From contig NC_015730.1 in assembly GCF_000154785.2 (NCBI RefSeq), forward strand, positions 1,302,001-1,366,000: 64,000 nt of DNA, in the 5' to 3' direction. Each line of letters starts with the position of its first letter. The first letter of the stretch is position 1. The position numbers and the translations under genes were made by a program. Positions 8,980 to 18,016 of this stretch are shown in pieces. Origin of the DNA: Roseobacter litoralis Och 149 (lineage in GTDB: Bacteria; Pseudomonadota; Alphaproteobacteria; Rhodobacterales; Rhodobacteraceae). Under the pieces are notes generated by a model. It did no database searches and was not told where the DNA came from. It saw nothing but the letters and a program-made list of their open reading frames with translations.

Positions 8980-9924
8980 ATGGCTGACGTAGGCTACACA
9001 TCATCCCCGGCGGCGAAAGAGTACGAGGCGCAGTTGGGCGATTACTTCGCGCTGCTCAAGCCGCGCGTGATGTCACTTGTGGTCTTTACCGCACTGGTTG
9101 GATTGTTGGCCGCGCCAACACCGGTGCATCCGGTCATCGGGTTTGCGTCAATCCTGTTTGTCGCCATTGGTGCAGGCGCTTCTGGTGCGCTGAACATGTG
9201 GTGGGATGCGGACATCGACGCGATCATGCGTCGCACATCTAAGCGCCCGATACCTGACGGACGTATTCAGCCCGGTGAGGCGTTAAATCTGGGGGCGGCC
9301 CTGTCGGGATTGTCGATCATGATGCTGGCGTTGACCGCCAACTTCTTGGCGGCGGGGCTTCTGGCTTTCACGATTTTCTTTTACGCCGTCATTTATTCAA
9401 TGTGGCTCAAGCGCTGGACGCCGCAAAACATCGTGATCGGTGGTGCCGCCGGGGCATTCCCGCCCGTGATTGGCTGGGCAATCGCGACCGGCAGCCTGTC
9501 GATTGAAGCATGGCTGATGTTCGCGCTGATTTTCATGTGGACGCCGCCGCATTTCTGGGCGCTGGCGCTGTTCATGAAGTCTGATTACGACGATGCTGGT
9601 GTGCCGATGCTGACAGTGACCCACGGTCGCAAAAAGACGCGCGCGCACATCATCGTGTACACGGTCCTGCTGGCGGTGCTTGCCGTCGGTACAGGCTTCA
9701 CCGCGATTGGTGGCCCGATTTATCTTGCAGCGGCTTTGGTGCTGAATGCGCTGTTTCTCAAGGGCGCGGTTGATATCTGGCGGCGCGACGAAGACACGGC
9801 GATTGCTGACGAATACCGCGTGGAGAAAAAGTTTTTCCGCCTATCCTTGTGGTATCTTTTTGCACATTTCGGCGTCATCCTTTTGGAAGCGGCGCTGCGC
9901 CCGTTCGGCTTGGGAGGCTGGTAG
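8980..9924 (+). CDS. ctaB: protoheme IX farnesyltransferase (heme O synthase)
   Basis: CtaB/CyoE adds a farnesyl group to heme B to make heme O, the precursor of heme A for the aa3 oxidase. The protein has 314 residues with seven to nine predicted membrane helices. The UbiA-type prenyl-diphosphate site is seen as NMWWDADIDAIMRRT, followed by SKRPIPDGRI, and a second acidic loop is KSDYDDAGVPML. It sits 61 bases after ctaC in the same direction and only 3 bases before the next small gene. Confidence 0.96.
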   Translation: MADVGYTSSPAAKEYEAQLGDYFALLKPRVMSLVVFTALVGLLAAPTPVHPVIGFASILFVAIGAGASGALNMWWDADIDAIMRRTSKRPIPDGRIQPGEALNLGAALSGLSIMMLALTANFLAAGLLAFTIFFYAVIYSMWLKRWTPQNIVIGGAAGAFPPVIGWAIATGSLSIEAWLMFALIFMWTPPHFWALALFMKSDYDDAGVPMLTVTHGRKKTRAHIIVYTVLLAVLAVGTGFTAIGGPIYLAAALVLNALFLKGAVDIWRRDEDTAIADEYRVEKKFFRLSLWYLFAHFGVILLEAALRPFGLGGW

Positions 9925-9927
9925 AAT

Positions 9928-10092
9928 ATGGCTATTCGCGCTGAACATGAGATCCACACGCGTCGCAAGGGGCGTAATGTAGGCGTCGGCCTCATGCTGG
10001 CCGGATTTGTCGTGCTTGTTCTGGCCATAACATTCGCCAAAGTTACCAGTGACGACTTTGTTGTGCCTGCTTCATCGGAGGTATCGAACTGA
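9928..10092 (+). CDS. small single-helix membrane protein of the oxidase operon
   Basis: A 54-residue open frame starts at ATG 9928 and ends with TGA that overlaps the ctaG ATG by one base (TGATG). The first 16 residues are rich in arginine, lysine and histidine (AIRAEHEIHTRRKGRN), then comes one hydrophobic helix (about 18-38, GLMLAGFVVLVLAITFA) and a short acidic end. The tight spacing from ctaB (3 bases) and ctaG supports a real, translated gene. Alphaproteobacterial oxidase operons often have an unnamed small protein here, sometimes called CoxF or a ctaG-associated protein. The function is unknown; a role in subunit or copper assembly is inference from position. Confidence 0.8.
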   Translation: MAIRAEHEIHTRRKGRNVGVGLMLAGFVVLVLAITFAKVTSDDFVVPASSEVSN

Positions 10093-10676
10093 TGGCTCTG
10101 CAAGGACCTGCAAAAACCGTCGCTCAAACCGTGAGTGTCGTGGTTTTCATGGGTGCTTTGGCTTGGGCATCGGTGCCGCTCTATGACTGGTTTTGCCGGG
10201 TGACCGGATTTGGGGGCGTAACAGGTGTTTCCGAGGTAGCGCCCGAGGACATTCTTGATCAAACCGTCACCATCCGTTTTGATGGCTCGCTGAACAATCA
10301 CATGCCGTGGGAATTCAAACCGGTCGTCCGCGAAATGGACGTGCGCATTGGTGAATCTGGTCTGGCATTCTACGAGGCGTATAACCCGACAGACCGCCCA
10401 ATCGCGGGATCGGCAAGCTATAATGTGACGCCCTATCAAGCGGGTGGATTTTTCAACAAAATCCAGTGTTTCTGCTTCGAAGAGCAGGTGCTGCAACCGG
10501 GTGAGCGGGTGCAGATGCCCGTGACCTTTTACGTGGACCCGGAAATCGTCGATGACCGGGACGGCAAGCACATTCACACGATAACGCTGTCGTATACTTT
10601 CTATGAAATCGACCTGCCCGAAGAATTCGCCGACGTGCAGGACACTGAAGAAAATTCAGACACAAGTCTGAACTGA
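10092..10676 (+). CDS. ctaG: cytochrome c oxidase assembly protein CtaG/Cox11
   Basis: Cox11 delivers copper to the CuB site of oxidase subunit I. The protein (194 residues) has one N-terminal membrane helix (about 10-32) and a periplasmic immunoglobulin-like domain. The copper-binding cysteines are in IQCFCFEEQ, with a further conserved cysteine after the helix in [13 protein letters not shown]. The [15 protein letters not shown] segment is diagnostic. Its ATG overlaps the preceding small gene by one base, indicating translational coupling. Confidence 0.96.
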   Translation: MALQGPAKTVAQTVSVVVFMGALAWASVPLYDWFCRVTGFGGVTGVSEVAPEDILDQTVTIRFDGSLNNHMPWEFKPVVREMDVRIGESGLAFYEAYNPTDRPIAGSASYNVTPYQAGGFFNKIQCFCFEEQVLQPGERVQMPVTFYVDPEIVDDRDGKHIHTITLSYTFYEIDLPEEFADVQDTEENSDTSLN

Positions 10677-10701
10677 CCAATATAAGGTAAGGGACGAAAC
10701 C

Positions 10702-11523
10702 ATGGCGCATGAAAAGAACCATGACTATCACATTTTAAACCCCTCGATCTGGCCATTGCTTGGCGCGGTCGGGGCATTTTTCATGCTCTTTGGCGCCGTG
10801 CTGTGGATGCAGGGTCAATTCCCATGGATGTTCCTGATTGGCTTTACCGCTGTGCTTTACGTGATGTTCGCGTGGTGGTCCGAGGTCGTCGCGGAAAGCA
10901 AAGTGGGGGATCACACGCCGGTGGTGCGGATCGGTCTGCGATATGGGTTTATCCTCTTCATCATGTCCGAGGTGATGTTCTTTGCGGCATGGTTCTGGTC
11001 GTTCTTCAAACATGCCATCTATCCGATGAGCGGATACGCGGGCACGGAGTACGTTCAGCCGGAAATTTATCACGTTGACGCCTTCCACCTGCCGTTGATC
11101 AACACACTGGTTCTGCTTTTGTCAGGCTGTGCCGTGACTTGGGCGCACCATGCGCTGGTACACGAGAACAACCGGCGCGACCTGATCTGGGGCCTCGCCA
11201 TCTCGATCATCCTCGGCGTCTTGTTCACAATACTGCAGGCGTATGAATATTCCTATTTGCTCTACAAGGGCTGGGAGTTTGGCGGCGACAAGTTCTTCTC
11301 GAACTTCTTCATGGCCACAGGATTTCATGGGCTGCACGTGATCATCGGGACGATCTTTCTAACCGTATGTCTTGTGCGTGCCATCAAGGGGCATTTCACC
11401 CCTGAGAAACACGTCGGCTTTGAGGCGGCAGCCTGGTACTGGCACTTTGTCGATGTGGTCTGGCTGTTCCTCTTCTTGTCGGTCTACATCTGGGGCGTCA
11501 GCGTAATGCCGGGCGGACACTAA
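10702..11523 (+). CDS. ctaE: cytochrome c oxidase subunit III
   Basis: Subunit III is an integral membrane subunit that stabilises proton uptake and turnover of the aa3 oxidase. The 273-residue protein has about seven membrane helices and begins with the typical [18 protein letters not shown]. The segments [26 protein letters not shown] and [16 protein letters not shown] are characteristic of the family and include conserved glutamate and histidine residues. It is 25 bases after ctaG, and a terminator-like hairpin follows 24 bases after its stop. Confidence 0.97.
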   Translation: MAHEKNHDYHILNPSIWPLLGAVGAFFMLFGAVLWMQGQFPWMFLIGFTAVLYVMFAWWSEVVAESKVGDHTPVVRIGLRYGFILFIMSEVMFFAAWFWSFFKHAIYPMSGYAGTEYVQPEIYHVDAFHLPLINTLVLLLSGCAVTWAHHALVHENNRRDLIWGLAISIILGVLFTILQAYEYSYLLYKGWEFGGDKFFSNFFMATGFHGLHVIIGTIFLTVCLVRAIKGHFTPEKHVGFEAAAWYWHFVDVVWLFLFLSVYIWGVSVMPGGH

Positions 11524-11546
11524 CCGCCGCTTCAGGCTCTGAAATC

Positions 11547-11577
11547 AAAGCGCGCGGTTTTCGCGCGCTTTTCTTTG
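11547..11577 (+). terminator. intrinsic terminator after ctaE
   Basis: AAAGCGCGCG (11547-11556) pairs perfectly with CGCGCGCTTT (11562-11571) around a 5-base loop, followed by a T-rich run (TTCTTT). It is a good rho-independent terminator lying between ctaE and the SURF1 gene, so it should reduce expression of the downstream genes relative to the oxidase operon. Confidence 0.75.
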
Positions 11578-11593
11578 GGAAAGGCAGCACCGA

Positions 11594-12274
11594 ATGGGCC
11601 GGTTGGCGTTTCTGGTGGTTATCGGACTGGGCGGGGCCGCGATCCTGATCAGCCTCGGCGTCTGGCAAATACAGCGCCTTGCATGGAAAGAAGGCGTGAT
11701 CGCTGAAATCGACAGCCGCATTGCAGCCGACCCTGTGGCGTTGCCGGCGCAACTTGATCGCGCGCGCGACGCCTATTTGCCCGTGCAAGTGACGGGGACA
11801 TTGCGCGCGGATTTCCTGAGGATCCTTGTTTCCAAAAAAGACGTTGGCGCCGGGTACCGGATCATCCGGCCCATGTTGCATCCTGACGGTGACATTCTGA
11901 TTGATCTGGGTTTTGTCACAACGGAAAATGCCAGCGGTCTGAAATTCGAAGAGGGCCCGCCGCTGAGCATTGTGGGAAATCTGCAATGGCCACAGGAAGT
12001 CGACGGATTCACACCCGAGCCGGACCTGCAGAGTAACATCTGGTTTGCCCGCGATGTGGACGCCATGGCAGCAGCGCTCGGAACGCGACCTATCCTTGTC
12101 GTGCGCCGTGATGCGCCGCAACTTGGCGGGCCTTTGTCGCCAATGCCTGTGGACACGCGCGTGATTCCCAACGATCACTTGCAATATGCGGTGACGTGGT
12201 TTTCCCTTGCGACGATCTGGTCCTTGATGACTTTCTTCTTTCTCCGCCGGAAATCCGGCGCAACCAAAAGCTGA
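11594..12274 (+). CDS. SURF1 family oxidase assembly protein
   Basis: SURF1 (Shy1) helps insert heme A into oxidase subunit I. The protein has 226 residues with the expected two flanking membrane helices (about 4-23 and 198-218) around a periplasmic domain. The family signature LGVWQIQRLAWKE follows the first helix, and NDHLQYAVTWFSLA precedes the second. The gene follows ctaE across a terminator-like hairpin and ends 5 bases before the thrC ATG. Confidence 0.93.
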   Translation: MGRLAFLVVIGLGGAAILISLGVWQIQRLAWKEGVIAEIDSRIAADPVALPAQLDRARDAYLPVQVTGTLRADFLRILVSKKDVGAGYRIIRPMLHPDGDILIDLGFVTTENASGLKFEEGPPLSIVGNLQWPQEVDGFTPEPDLQSNIWFARDVDAMAAALGTRPILVVRRDAPQLGGPLSPMPVDTRVIPNDHLQYAVTWFSLATIWSLMTFFFLRRKSGATKS

Positions 12275-12279
12275 ACGAT

Positions 12280-13662
12280 ATGCAATACATCTCGACCCGT
12301 GGCACCGCGCCTGTGCTGAATTTTGAAGAGGCGATGTTGAGCGGGCTTGCCCGTGATGGCGGTCTGTATGTCCCCAAAACAATCCCACAGCTGTCGCCCG
12401 ATACCATCAGCGCGATGGAAGGCCAGCGCTATGAAGACATCGCCTACACCGTAATGCGCCCCTTTGTAGGGGATGTTTTCACGGACACGGAATTTCGCGA
12501 GATCATCGGGCGTGCCTATGCGGTCTTTGGCCATGACGCGCGCGCCCCGCTCAAGCAGTTGGATCAGGGGCATTTTCTGCTGGAGCTGTTTCATGGGCCT
12601 ACGCTGGCCTTCAAGGACTTTGCCATGCAGCTGATCGGGCAGATGTTCCAAACAGCATTGGGGCGCAAGAACGAACGCGTGACGATTGTGGGGGCCACAT
12701 CCGGTGACACCGGTTCTGCCGCGATTGAAGCATTTCGGGGCCTGAGCAATGTGGATGTGTTCATCATGTATCCCCATGGCCGCATTTCTGAAGTGCAGCG
12801 CCGCCAGATGACCACGCCGACCGAAAGCAATGTGCATGCTTTGGCCGTGGATGGTGACTTTGACGACTGTCAGGCGCGGCTCAAGGATATGTTCAACGAT
12901 TTCGACTTCCGCGATACCGTGCGCCTTGCTGGGGTGAACTCGATCAACTGGGGCCGCGTGCTGGCGCAGGTGGTCTATTATTTTTCGGCAGCCGTCGCAT
13001 TGGGCGCACCACACCGCAAGGTCAGCTTTACAGTGCCCACCGGCAATTTTGGAGACGTTTTCGCAGGCTATATCGCCAAGCAGATGGGCCTGCCAATTGA
13101 CCGGCTGGTGGTGGCCACCAACCAGAACGACATCCTGCACCGCTGTCTGAACGGGCAGGGCTATCACAAGGGGGAAACAGTGCCCTCGATCAGCCCGTCG
13201 ATGGATATTCAGGTCAGCTCAAATTTTGAACGCGCATTATTTGACGCCTATGACCGCGAAGGACCGGCCATCGTTCAGTTGATGGACGAACTGAAAGCCG
13301 GTGGGTTTGACGTAAGCCAAGGCGCGATGCAGGTCCTGCAGTCGCATTACACGTCGGGGCGTGCCTCTGAACAGGAAACGTCGGATACTATTGCGCGCGC
13401 GCTGAAACACAGCGGCGAGTTGCTGTGCCCGCATTCGGCCATTGGCGTCAAAGTCGCCGATGAGGAACGCGTCATCGGCACGCCCATGGTCACGCTGGCG
13501 ACCGCCCACCCGGCTAAATTCCCGGCAGCCGTCGAGGCGGCATCGGGCATACATCCACCCTTGCCTGCACGTATGTCTGACCTGTATGAGCGCAGCGAAA
13601 GGGTGACCCGCGTGCCAAACGATCTGGACGCCCTGAAAAAACATATAAAAGGGCACATCTGA
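12280..13662 (+). CDS. thrC: threonine synthase
   Basis: PLP enzyme converting O-phospho-L-homoserine to threonine. The 460-residue protein has the N-terminal MQYISTRG and ARDGGLYVP segments, the PLP lysine in GPTLAFKDFAMQL and the phosphate-binding loop ATSGDTGSAA. Length and motifs match the long alphaproteobacterial/yeast-type ThrC. I use the ATG at 12280, five bases after the SURF1 stop; an upstream in-frame start at 12196 would only add residues overlapping SURF1. The M16 peptidase gene follows after 2 bases. Confidence 0.97.
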   Translation: MQYISTRGTAPVLNFEEAMLSGLARDGGLYVPKTIPQLSPDTISAMEGQRYEDIAYTVMRPFVGDVFTDTEFREIIGRAYAVFGHDARAPLKQLDQGHFLLELFHGPTLAFKDFAMQLIGQMFQTALGRKNERVTIVGATSGDTGSAAIEAFRGLSNVDVFIMYPHGRISEVQRRQMTTPTESNVHALAVDGDFDDCQARLKDMFNDFDFRDTVRLAGVNSINWGRVLAQVVYYFSAAVALGAPHRKVSFTVPTGNFGDVFAGYIAKQMGLPIDRLVVATNQNDILHRCLNGQGYHKGETVPSISPSMDIQVSSNFERALFDAYDREGPAIVQLMDELKAGGFDVSQGAMQVLQSHYTSGRASEQETSDTIARALKHSGELLCPHSAIGVKVADEERVIGTPMVTLATAHPAKFPAAVEAASGIHPPLPARMSDLYERSERVTRVPNDLDALKKHIKGHI

Positions 13663-13664
13663 GC

Positions 13665-14927
13665 GTGACATTGAACCAACACCGCCTGCCGAACGGCTTT
13701 CGCATCGTAACCGAACATATGCCGGGCCTTGCCTCGGCTTCTATCGGGGTCTGGGTCACTGCGGGGGCCCGTCACGAAACGCCCAAGCAAAACGGCATCG
13801 CCCATTTTCTCGAACATATGGCGTTCAAGGGAACAAAGCAGCGCACGGCCTTGCAGATCGCGGAAAGCATCGAGGACGTGGGCGGCTATATCAACGCTTA
13901 TACCAGTCGCGAAGTGACGGCCTATTACGCGCGGGTGTTGCAGAATGATGTGCCGCTGGCGCTGGATGTGATTGCGGATATTCTGCTTAACCCCACGTTG
14001 GAAGAGGCCGAGATCGAAGTCGAACGCGGCGTTATTCTGCAGGAAATTGGCCAATCGCTGGACACGCCGGACGATGTGATTTTCGACTGGCTGCAAGAAG
14101 AGGCCTATCCCGACCATCCGATGGGCCGTACCATTCTTGGCCCAACCGAACGGGTGTCGCAATTCTCACGGGCCGATTTGCAGCACTTCATCGGGCAACA
14201 CTACGGACCCGAACAGATGATCCTGTCTGCTGCGGGGGCGGTCGATCACGATGCGATTGTGCGCGTGGCCGAAGAGCTTTTTGGCGGCATGCAGGCCAAG
14301 CCGATGTTCGATGTGGATGCTGCACAGTTTCTGGGCGGCGAGCGGCGCCAGACCAAAGCGCTGGAGCAGGCGCATTTCGCGCTGGCCTTCGAAAGCCCCG
14401 GTTACCGGGACGATCGCATTTACACAGCACAGATCTACGCCTCCGCCTTGGGTGGCGGTATGTCGAGCCGCCTGTTTCAGGAAATCCGCGAAAATCGGGG
14501 GCTGTGTTATTCGATCTTTGCGCAGGCGGGGGCCTATGCGGATACGGGCATGACGACGATTTATGCCGGAACCAGTGCAGAGCAGCTCGGCCAACTGGCC
14601 GAGATCACAATCGACGAGATGAAACGCGCCGTGGATGACATGTCGCCTGCCGAAGTCGCACGTGCGCGTGCACAGATGAAAGCGGGTCTTTTGATGGGAC
14701 TGGAAAGCCCGTCCAACCGTGCGGAGCGGCTCGCGCGTCTGGTCCAGATCTGGGACCGTGTGCCGCCGCTGGACGAAACAGTCGCGATGATTGATGCGGT
14801 GACCACCGGGGATGTGCGCGAATTTGCCCGCGAAATTGCGGAAAGCGCACCGGCAGCACTTGCCCTTTACGGACCGGTTGAGGGCGCGCCGACGCTTGCT
14901 GCATTACAGGAGCGCCGTGCAGCGTGA
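13665..14927 (+). CDS. M16 family zinc peptidase (processing-peptidase-like)
   Basis: A 420-residue member of the M16B family, related to the mitochondrial processing peptidase beta subunit. The inverted zinc motif HxxEH is present as HFLEHMAFKGT (His47, Glu50, His51), with a further glutamate about 76 residues later in ERGVILQEIG. The second, non-catalytic half has the usual glycine-rich loop (ALGGGMSSRLFQEIRE). The GTG start is 2 bases after the thrC stop. The substrate is unknown. The pairing thrC-M16 is common in alphaproteobacteria. Confidence 0.93.
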   Translation: MTLNQHRLPNGFRIVTEHMPGLASASIGVWVTAGARHETPKQNGIAHFLEHMAFKGTKQRTALQIAESIEDVGGYINAYTSREVTAYYARVLQNDVPLALDVIADILLNPTLEEAEIEVERGVILQEIGQSLDTPDDVIFDWLQEEAYPDHPMGRTILGPTERVSQFSRADLQHFIGQHYGPEQMILSAAGAVDHDAIVRVAEELFGGMQAKPMFDVDAAQFLGGERRQTKALEQAHFALAFESPGYRDDRIYTAQIYASALGGGMSSRLFQEIRENRGLCYSIFAQAGAYADTGMTTIYAGTSAEQLGQLAEITIDEMKRAVDDMSPAEVARARAQMKAGLLMGLESPSNRAERLARLVQIWDRVPPLDETVAMIDAVTTGDVREFAREIAESAPAALALYGPVEGAPTLAALQERRAA

Positions 14928-15511
14928 TACTTCGCGGTCGTCGCAAACTCAGGATTGAGACCGAGCGGATGACACTGCGTCCGCCGATCCATTCGGACTT
15001 TCGCGCGTGGTCGCAACTGCGCGCGCAAAGCATGGATTACCTCACCCCCTGGGAGCCGAACTGGGCCGAAGACCATCTGAGCAGAAAGGCTTTCACCAAT
15101 CGCGTCTACTGGGCGCAGCGGTCCGTATCGGGTGGATCCGCTTTGCCCTTGTTTCTGATCCGCAGACAGGATGAACAACTGCTTGGCGCAATCACGCTCG
15201 ACAATATCCGGCGCGGGCCTTCGCAAGCCGGCACATTGGGCTATTGGACGGGTGAGCCTTTTGCCCGGCAGGGATATATGCGCGAAGCGATTACGGCGCT
15301 GGTGCACCATGCCTTCACGCGCCTTGACCTCAGTCGGATCGAAGCGGCATGCTTGCCGGAAAACAAAGCCTCGCGCGGACTGTTGGAAACTTCAGGGTTC
15401 AAATACGAGGGCGTCGCGCAAAGCTATCTGCAGATTGATGGCCGCTGGCGCACGCATGTGCTCTATGCGGCGCTGCGCTCTGACCGACGGGGCAAAACCA
15501 CCGCGTCGTGA
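14924..15511 (+). CDS. GNAT N-acetyltransferase, RimJ/RimL type
   Basis: A 195-residue acetyltransferase. It opens with TERMTLRPP, the usual start of the RimJ/RimL branch, and the acetyl-CoA site is seen in GYWTGEPFARQGYMREA. The segment ACLPENKASRGLLETSGFKYEG is also typical. The GTG start overlaps the M16 peptidase stop (GTGA), so the two are translationally coupled. Ribosomal-protein N-terminal acetylation is the family's best known activity; the target here is not shown. Confidence 0.9.
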   Translation: MILRGRRKLRIETERMTLRPPIHSDFRAWSQLRAQSMDYLTPWEPNWAEDHLSRKAFTNRVYWAQRSVSGGSALPLFLIRRQDEQLLGAITLDNIRRGPSQAGTLGYWTGEPFARQGYMREAITALVHHAFTRLDLSRIEAACLPENKASRGLLETSGFKYEGVAQSYLQIDGRWRTHVLYAALRSDRRGKTTAS

Positions 15512-15512
15512 G

Positions 15513-15545
15513 GAAGACATCTGCCCGTCATTTGGGCAGATCTTC
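15513..15545 (+). terminator. terminator-like hairpin after the acetyltransferase
   Basis: ATCTGCCC (15519-15526) pairs with GGGCAGAT (15534-15541), extended by GAAG/CTTC outside a two-base bulge, just after the stop at 15511. The T-tract is poor. It probably ends the thrC-M16-GNAT transcript. Confidence 0.55.
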
Positions 15546-15630
15546 GTCAAGCAACGATAATTTGTGCGCGCCACGGTCTGGAATTTCACGGCTCTGTGCT
15601 AGTTTTTAAGGCTAGCGGAGGGGACATGAC

Positions 15631-16452
15631 ATGATATTGCGAAGCCTTTTTATCTTCATTCTGTCGGCCGGGATTGCGCAAGCACAGGACCTTGAGCGCA
15701 CGCCGAGCCATTGTTTGGCGCTGGCCGATGCCACACCTGGCATTGAATACATCGTGCCCGCGAGCCTCGCGCCGGTCGATGAGGAAACCGTCCGAATTCA
15801 CTATATCCACCACGCGAGCTTTCTGATCCGAAGCCACGGCGGGCTGAACATGGTCACGGATTACACAGGCTACACCGGTACGCTGCCGTTGATCCCCGAC
15901 GTGGTAACAATGAACCATGCGCATGCCACACATTGGACCGCGAACCCAGATCCAGCGATCCCTCATGTCTTGCCCGGCTGGGGGCCGTTTGGCGAGGGCA
16001 TCGTGCATAACCTCGACCTTGGGGAGGTGCTCGTGCGCAATGTCTCGACCGATATACGCTCGTCCTTTGCGGGGATCGAAACCAAAGGCAATTCGATCTT
16101 TGTCTTTGAACTGGCGGGTTTATGCGTTGGACATCTGGGGCATCTGCACCACGAACCGGATGCCGAACAATATGCGGCACTGGGGCGTGTCGATATTGTG
16201 ATGGCTCCTGTCGACGGGGGCTACACCCTTGATCTGGCGACGATGACCCGCGTGTTGAAACGGCTCAGGTCCTCTGTTGTGATCCCGATGCATTGGTTTT
16301 CGCTGTTTGCACTGGATGATTTTCTGCAAGGCATGTCCGATGAATTCCAGATCGTTGAGGTGGGTGGGCCATCGCTCGAAATGTCATTGGACCGCCTGCC
16401 ATCACGTCCCACGGTGATGGTGCTGCGCCCGGCCTTCCTGAGCGAAAACTAG
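15631..16452 (+). CDS. exported MBL-fold (UlaG-like) protein
   Basis: A 273-residue protein with a signal peptide (cleavage near AGIAQA). The body resembles the beta-lactamase-fold hydrolases of the UlaG/L-ascorbate-lactonase-like group: HHASFLIRS, a TDYTGYTG turn, NHAHATHW and GHLGHLHHEPD, and a late IPMHWFS motif. The canonical HxHxDH is replaced by NHAHATHW, so metal binding may be altered. A strong ribosome site (GGAGGGG) precedes the ATG. Substrate unknown. It forms its own small unit or runs with the downstream FAD oxidase. Confidence 0.8.
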   Translation: MILRSLFIFILSAGIAQAQDLERTPSHCLALADATPGIEYIVPASLAPVDEETVRIHYIHHASFLIRSHGGLNMVTDYTGYTGTLPLIPDVVTMNHAHATHWTANPDPAIPHVLPGWGPFGEGIVHNLDLGEVLVRNVSTDIRSSFAGIETKGNSIFVFELAGLCVGHLGHLHHEPDAEQYAALGRVDIVMAPVDGGYTLDLATMTRVLKRLRSSVVIPMHWFSLFALDDFLQGMSDEFQIVEVGGPSLEMSLDRLPSRPTVMVLRPAFLSEN

Positions 16453-16493
16453 CGCGCTCTTGCATCTGGCACCCCGGCAAGGGATCAAGGTGC

Positions 16494-17933
16494 ATGATGC
16501 ATAATTCAGCCGATTCCGCGTTTCGCCAGACCTTGTTAGACCATTTGCCAGACGATGTGCTGCGCGATGCTGAACCACGCTACAGTGAGGAGCCGCGTGG
16601 CCGCTGGCAAGGCGCGATAGGTTTGGTTGCGGCGCCGCGTTCAACTGATCAGGTGGCGCAGCTGGTGGCGCTTGCGGCTGACGCGCGTGTGCCCGTTGTG
16701 CCTTACGGCGGCGGCACGGGGTTGGTGGGCGGGCAGATCATGCCTGAGGGTCCCGCGCCGCTGGTGATCTCGCTGGAGCGGATGAACAGCATTCGCGCAA
16801 TCTATCCGGAGGAAAATGTTCTGATCTGTGACGCGGGCGCCATCCTTGCGCAGGTGCAGCAGGCCGCAGCAGCGGCGGGGCGGCTTTTTCCACTCTCCCT
16901 GGCGGCGCAGGGAACAGCGCGGATTGGGGGTAACCTTGCGACGAATGCCGGTGGCACGGGCGTTTTGCGCTATGGAAATGCGCGGGATCTGTGCCTTGGG
17001 CTTGAGGCCGTTTTGCCTGATGGCCAAATCTGGCACGGGTTGAAACGGCTGCGCAAGGATAACACCGGCTACGACCTGCGGCACCTGCTGATCGGTTCCG
17101 AAGGCACGCTTGGGATTATCACGGCGGCGTCTTTGAAACTGAGCCCGCAACCGGCCCATATGGGGACGGCACTATTCGTTGTGCCCTCGCCGCAGGCTGC
17201 ATTGTCGCTTCTCGCGCTTGCGCGCGCGCGGCTGGGGGAAATGGTCAGCGCGTTCGAACTGATCAGCGGGCAGGGCTTGGCTTTTTTGAGCGAAACACTG
17301 CCTGATGTGCGCCAGCCCTTCGATGTCGCCCCTGCATGGTCTGTCCTGATTGACGTTGGCCTTGTGCAGGGTCTGGACCCGCAGGACGCGCTGGAGGAGC
17401 TCTTTGCCTCAGCTCTCTCCGAAGGTCTCGTTGAGGATGGCATCGTGGCACAAAGCCATCAGCAGGCTGCTGATTTCTGGGCCGTGCGCGAGCGTATTCC
17501 CGAAGCGAACAAGCGCATAGGTTCAATCTCATCGCATGATGTGTCGCTGCCTCTGGGGGCGCTGCCCGCGTTTATTGACCGGGGCAGAGCCCTTGTGGAG
17601 GGTTTGGGCGATTTCCGCATCAATTGCTTTGGACATGTGGGGGACGGAAACCTGCATTATAATGTGTTCCCGGCGCAGGGGGGCCGCGTATCGAACCACC
17701 AAAACCAGCGCGCAGAGGTGCAGCGCAGGGTCCATGATCTGGTGCACGACATGGGTGGTTCGGTCAGCGCGGAACACGGGATTGGGCGGCTGAAGGTCGA
17801 TGATCTGGAACGCTACAGCGACCCGGCCAAACTGGCGGCGATGCGTGCGATTAAAACAGCGCTCGACCCTTTTGGCATCATGAATCCGGGCGCTGTCTTG
17901 AACACGGCGCAGATGGCAGTGAAACAGACATAA
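16494..17933 (+). CDS. FAD-binding oxidase, D-2-hydroxyacid (GlcD / D-2-hydroxyglutarate) dehydrogenase-like
   Basis: A 479-residue cytoplasmic flavoprotein with the PCMH-type FAD domain (PYGGGTGLVGGQ, then GGNLATNAGGTG and GSEGTLGIIT) and a C-terminal FAD oxidase domain with GHVGDGNLHYNV and EHGIGRLK. These motifs define the GlcD/DLD/D2HGDH group, which oxidises D-lactate, glycolate or D-2-hydroxyglutarate. No GlcE/GlcF genes are adjacent, which favours a stand-alone D-lactate or D-2-hydroxyglutarate dehydrogenase. Two consecutive ATGs (16494, 16497) could start it. Confidence 0.9.
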   Translation: MMHNSADSAFRQTLLDHLPDDVLRDAEPRYSEEPRGRWQGAIGLVAAPRSTDQVAQLVALAADARVPVVPYGGGTGLVGGQIMPEGPAPLVISLERMNSIRAIYPEENVLICDAGAILAQVQQAAAAAGRLFPLSLAAQGTARIGGNLATNAGGTGVLRYGNARDLCLGLEAVLPDGQIWHGLKRLRKDNTGYDLRHLLIGSEGTLGIITAASLKLSPQPAHMGTALFVVPSPQAALSLLALARARLGEMVSAFELISGQGLAFLSETLPDVRQPFDVAPAWSVLIDVGLVQGLDPQDALEELFASALSEGLVEDGIVAQSHQQAADFWAVRERIPEANKRIGSISSHDVSLPLGALPAFIDRGRALVEGLGDFRINCFGHVGDGNLHYNVFPAQGGRVSNHQNQRAEVQRRVHDLVHDMGGSVSAEHGIGRLKVDDLERYSDPAKLAAMRAIKTALDPFGIMNPGAVLNTAQMAVKQT

Positions 17934-18016
17934 CTTATCTGTGGGCGTGGTTGTTTATCTGCTGTGCAACGCTGATGTCTTAAACACCACAAACAGGATG
18001 AAAGCGGGGTTCAGAT

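Noticed and set aside
12175..13167. 330-codon antisense frame over thrC
   Set aside because: thrC is certain; no independent signal for the antisense frame.
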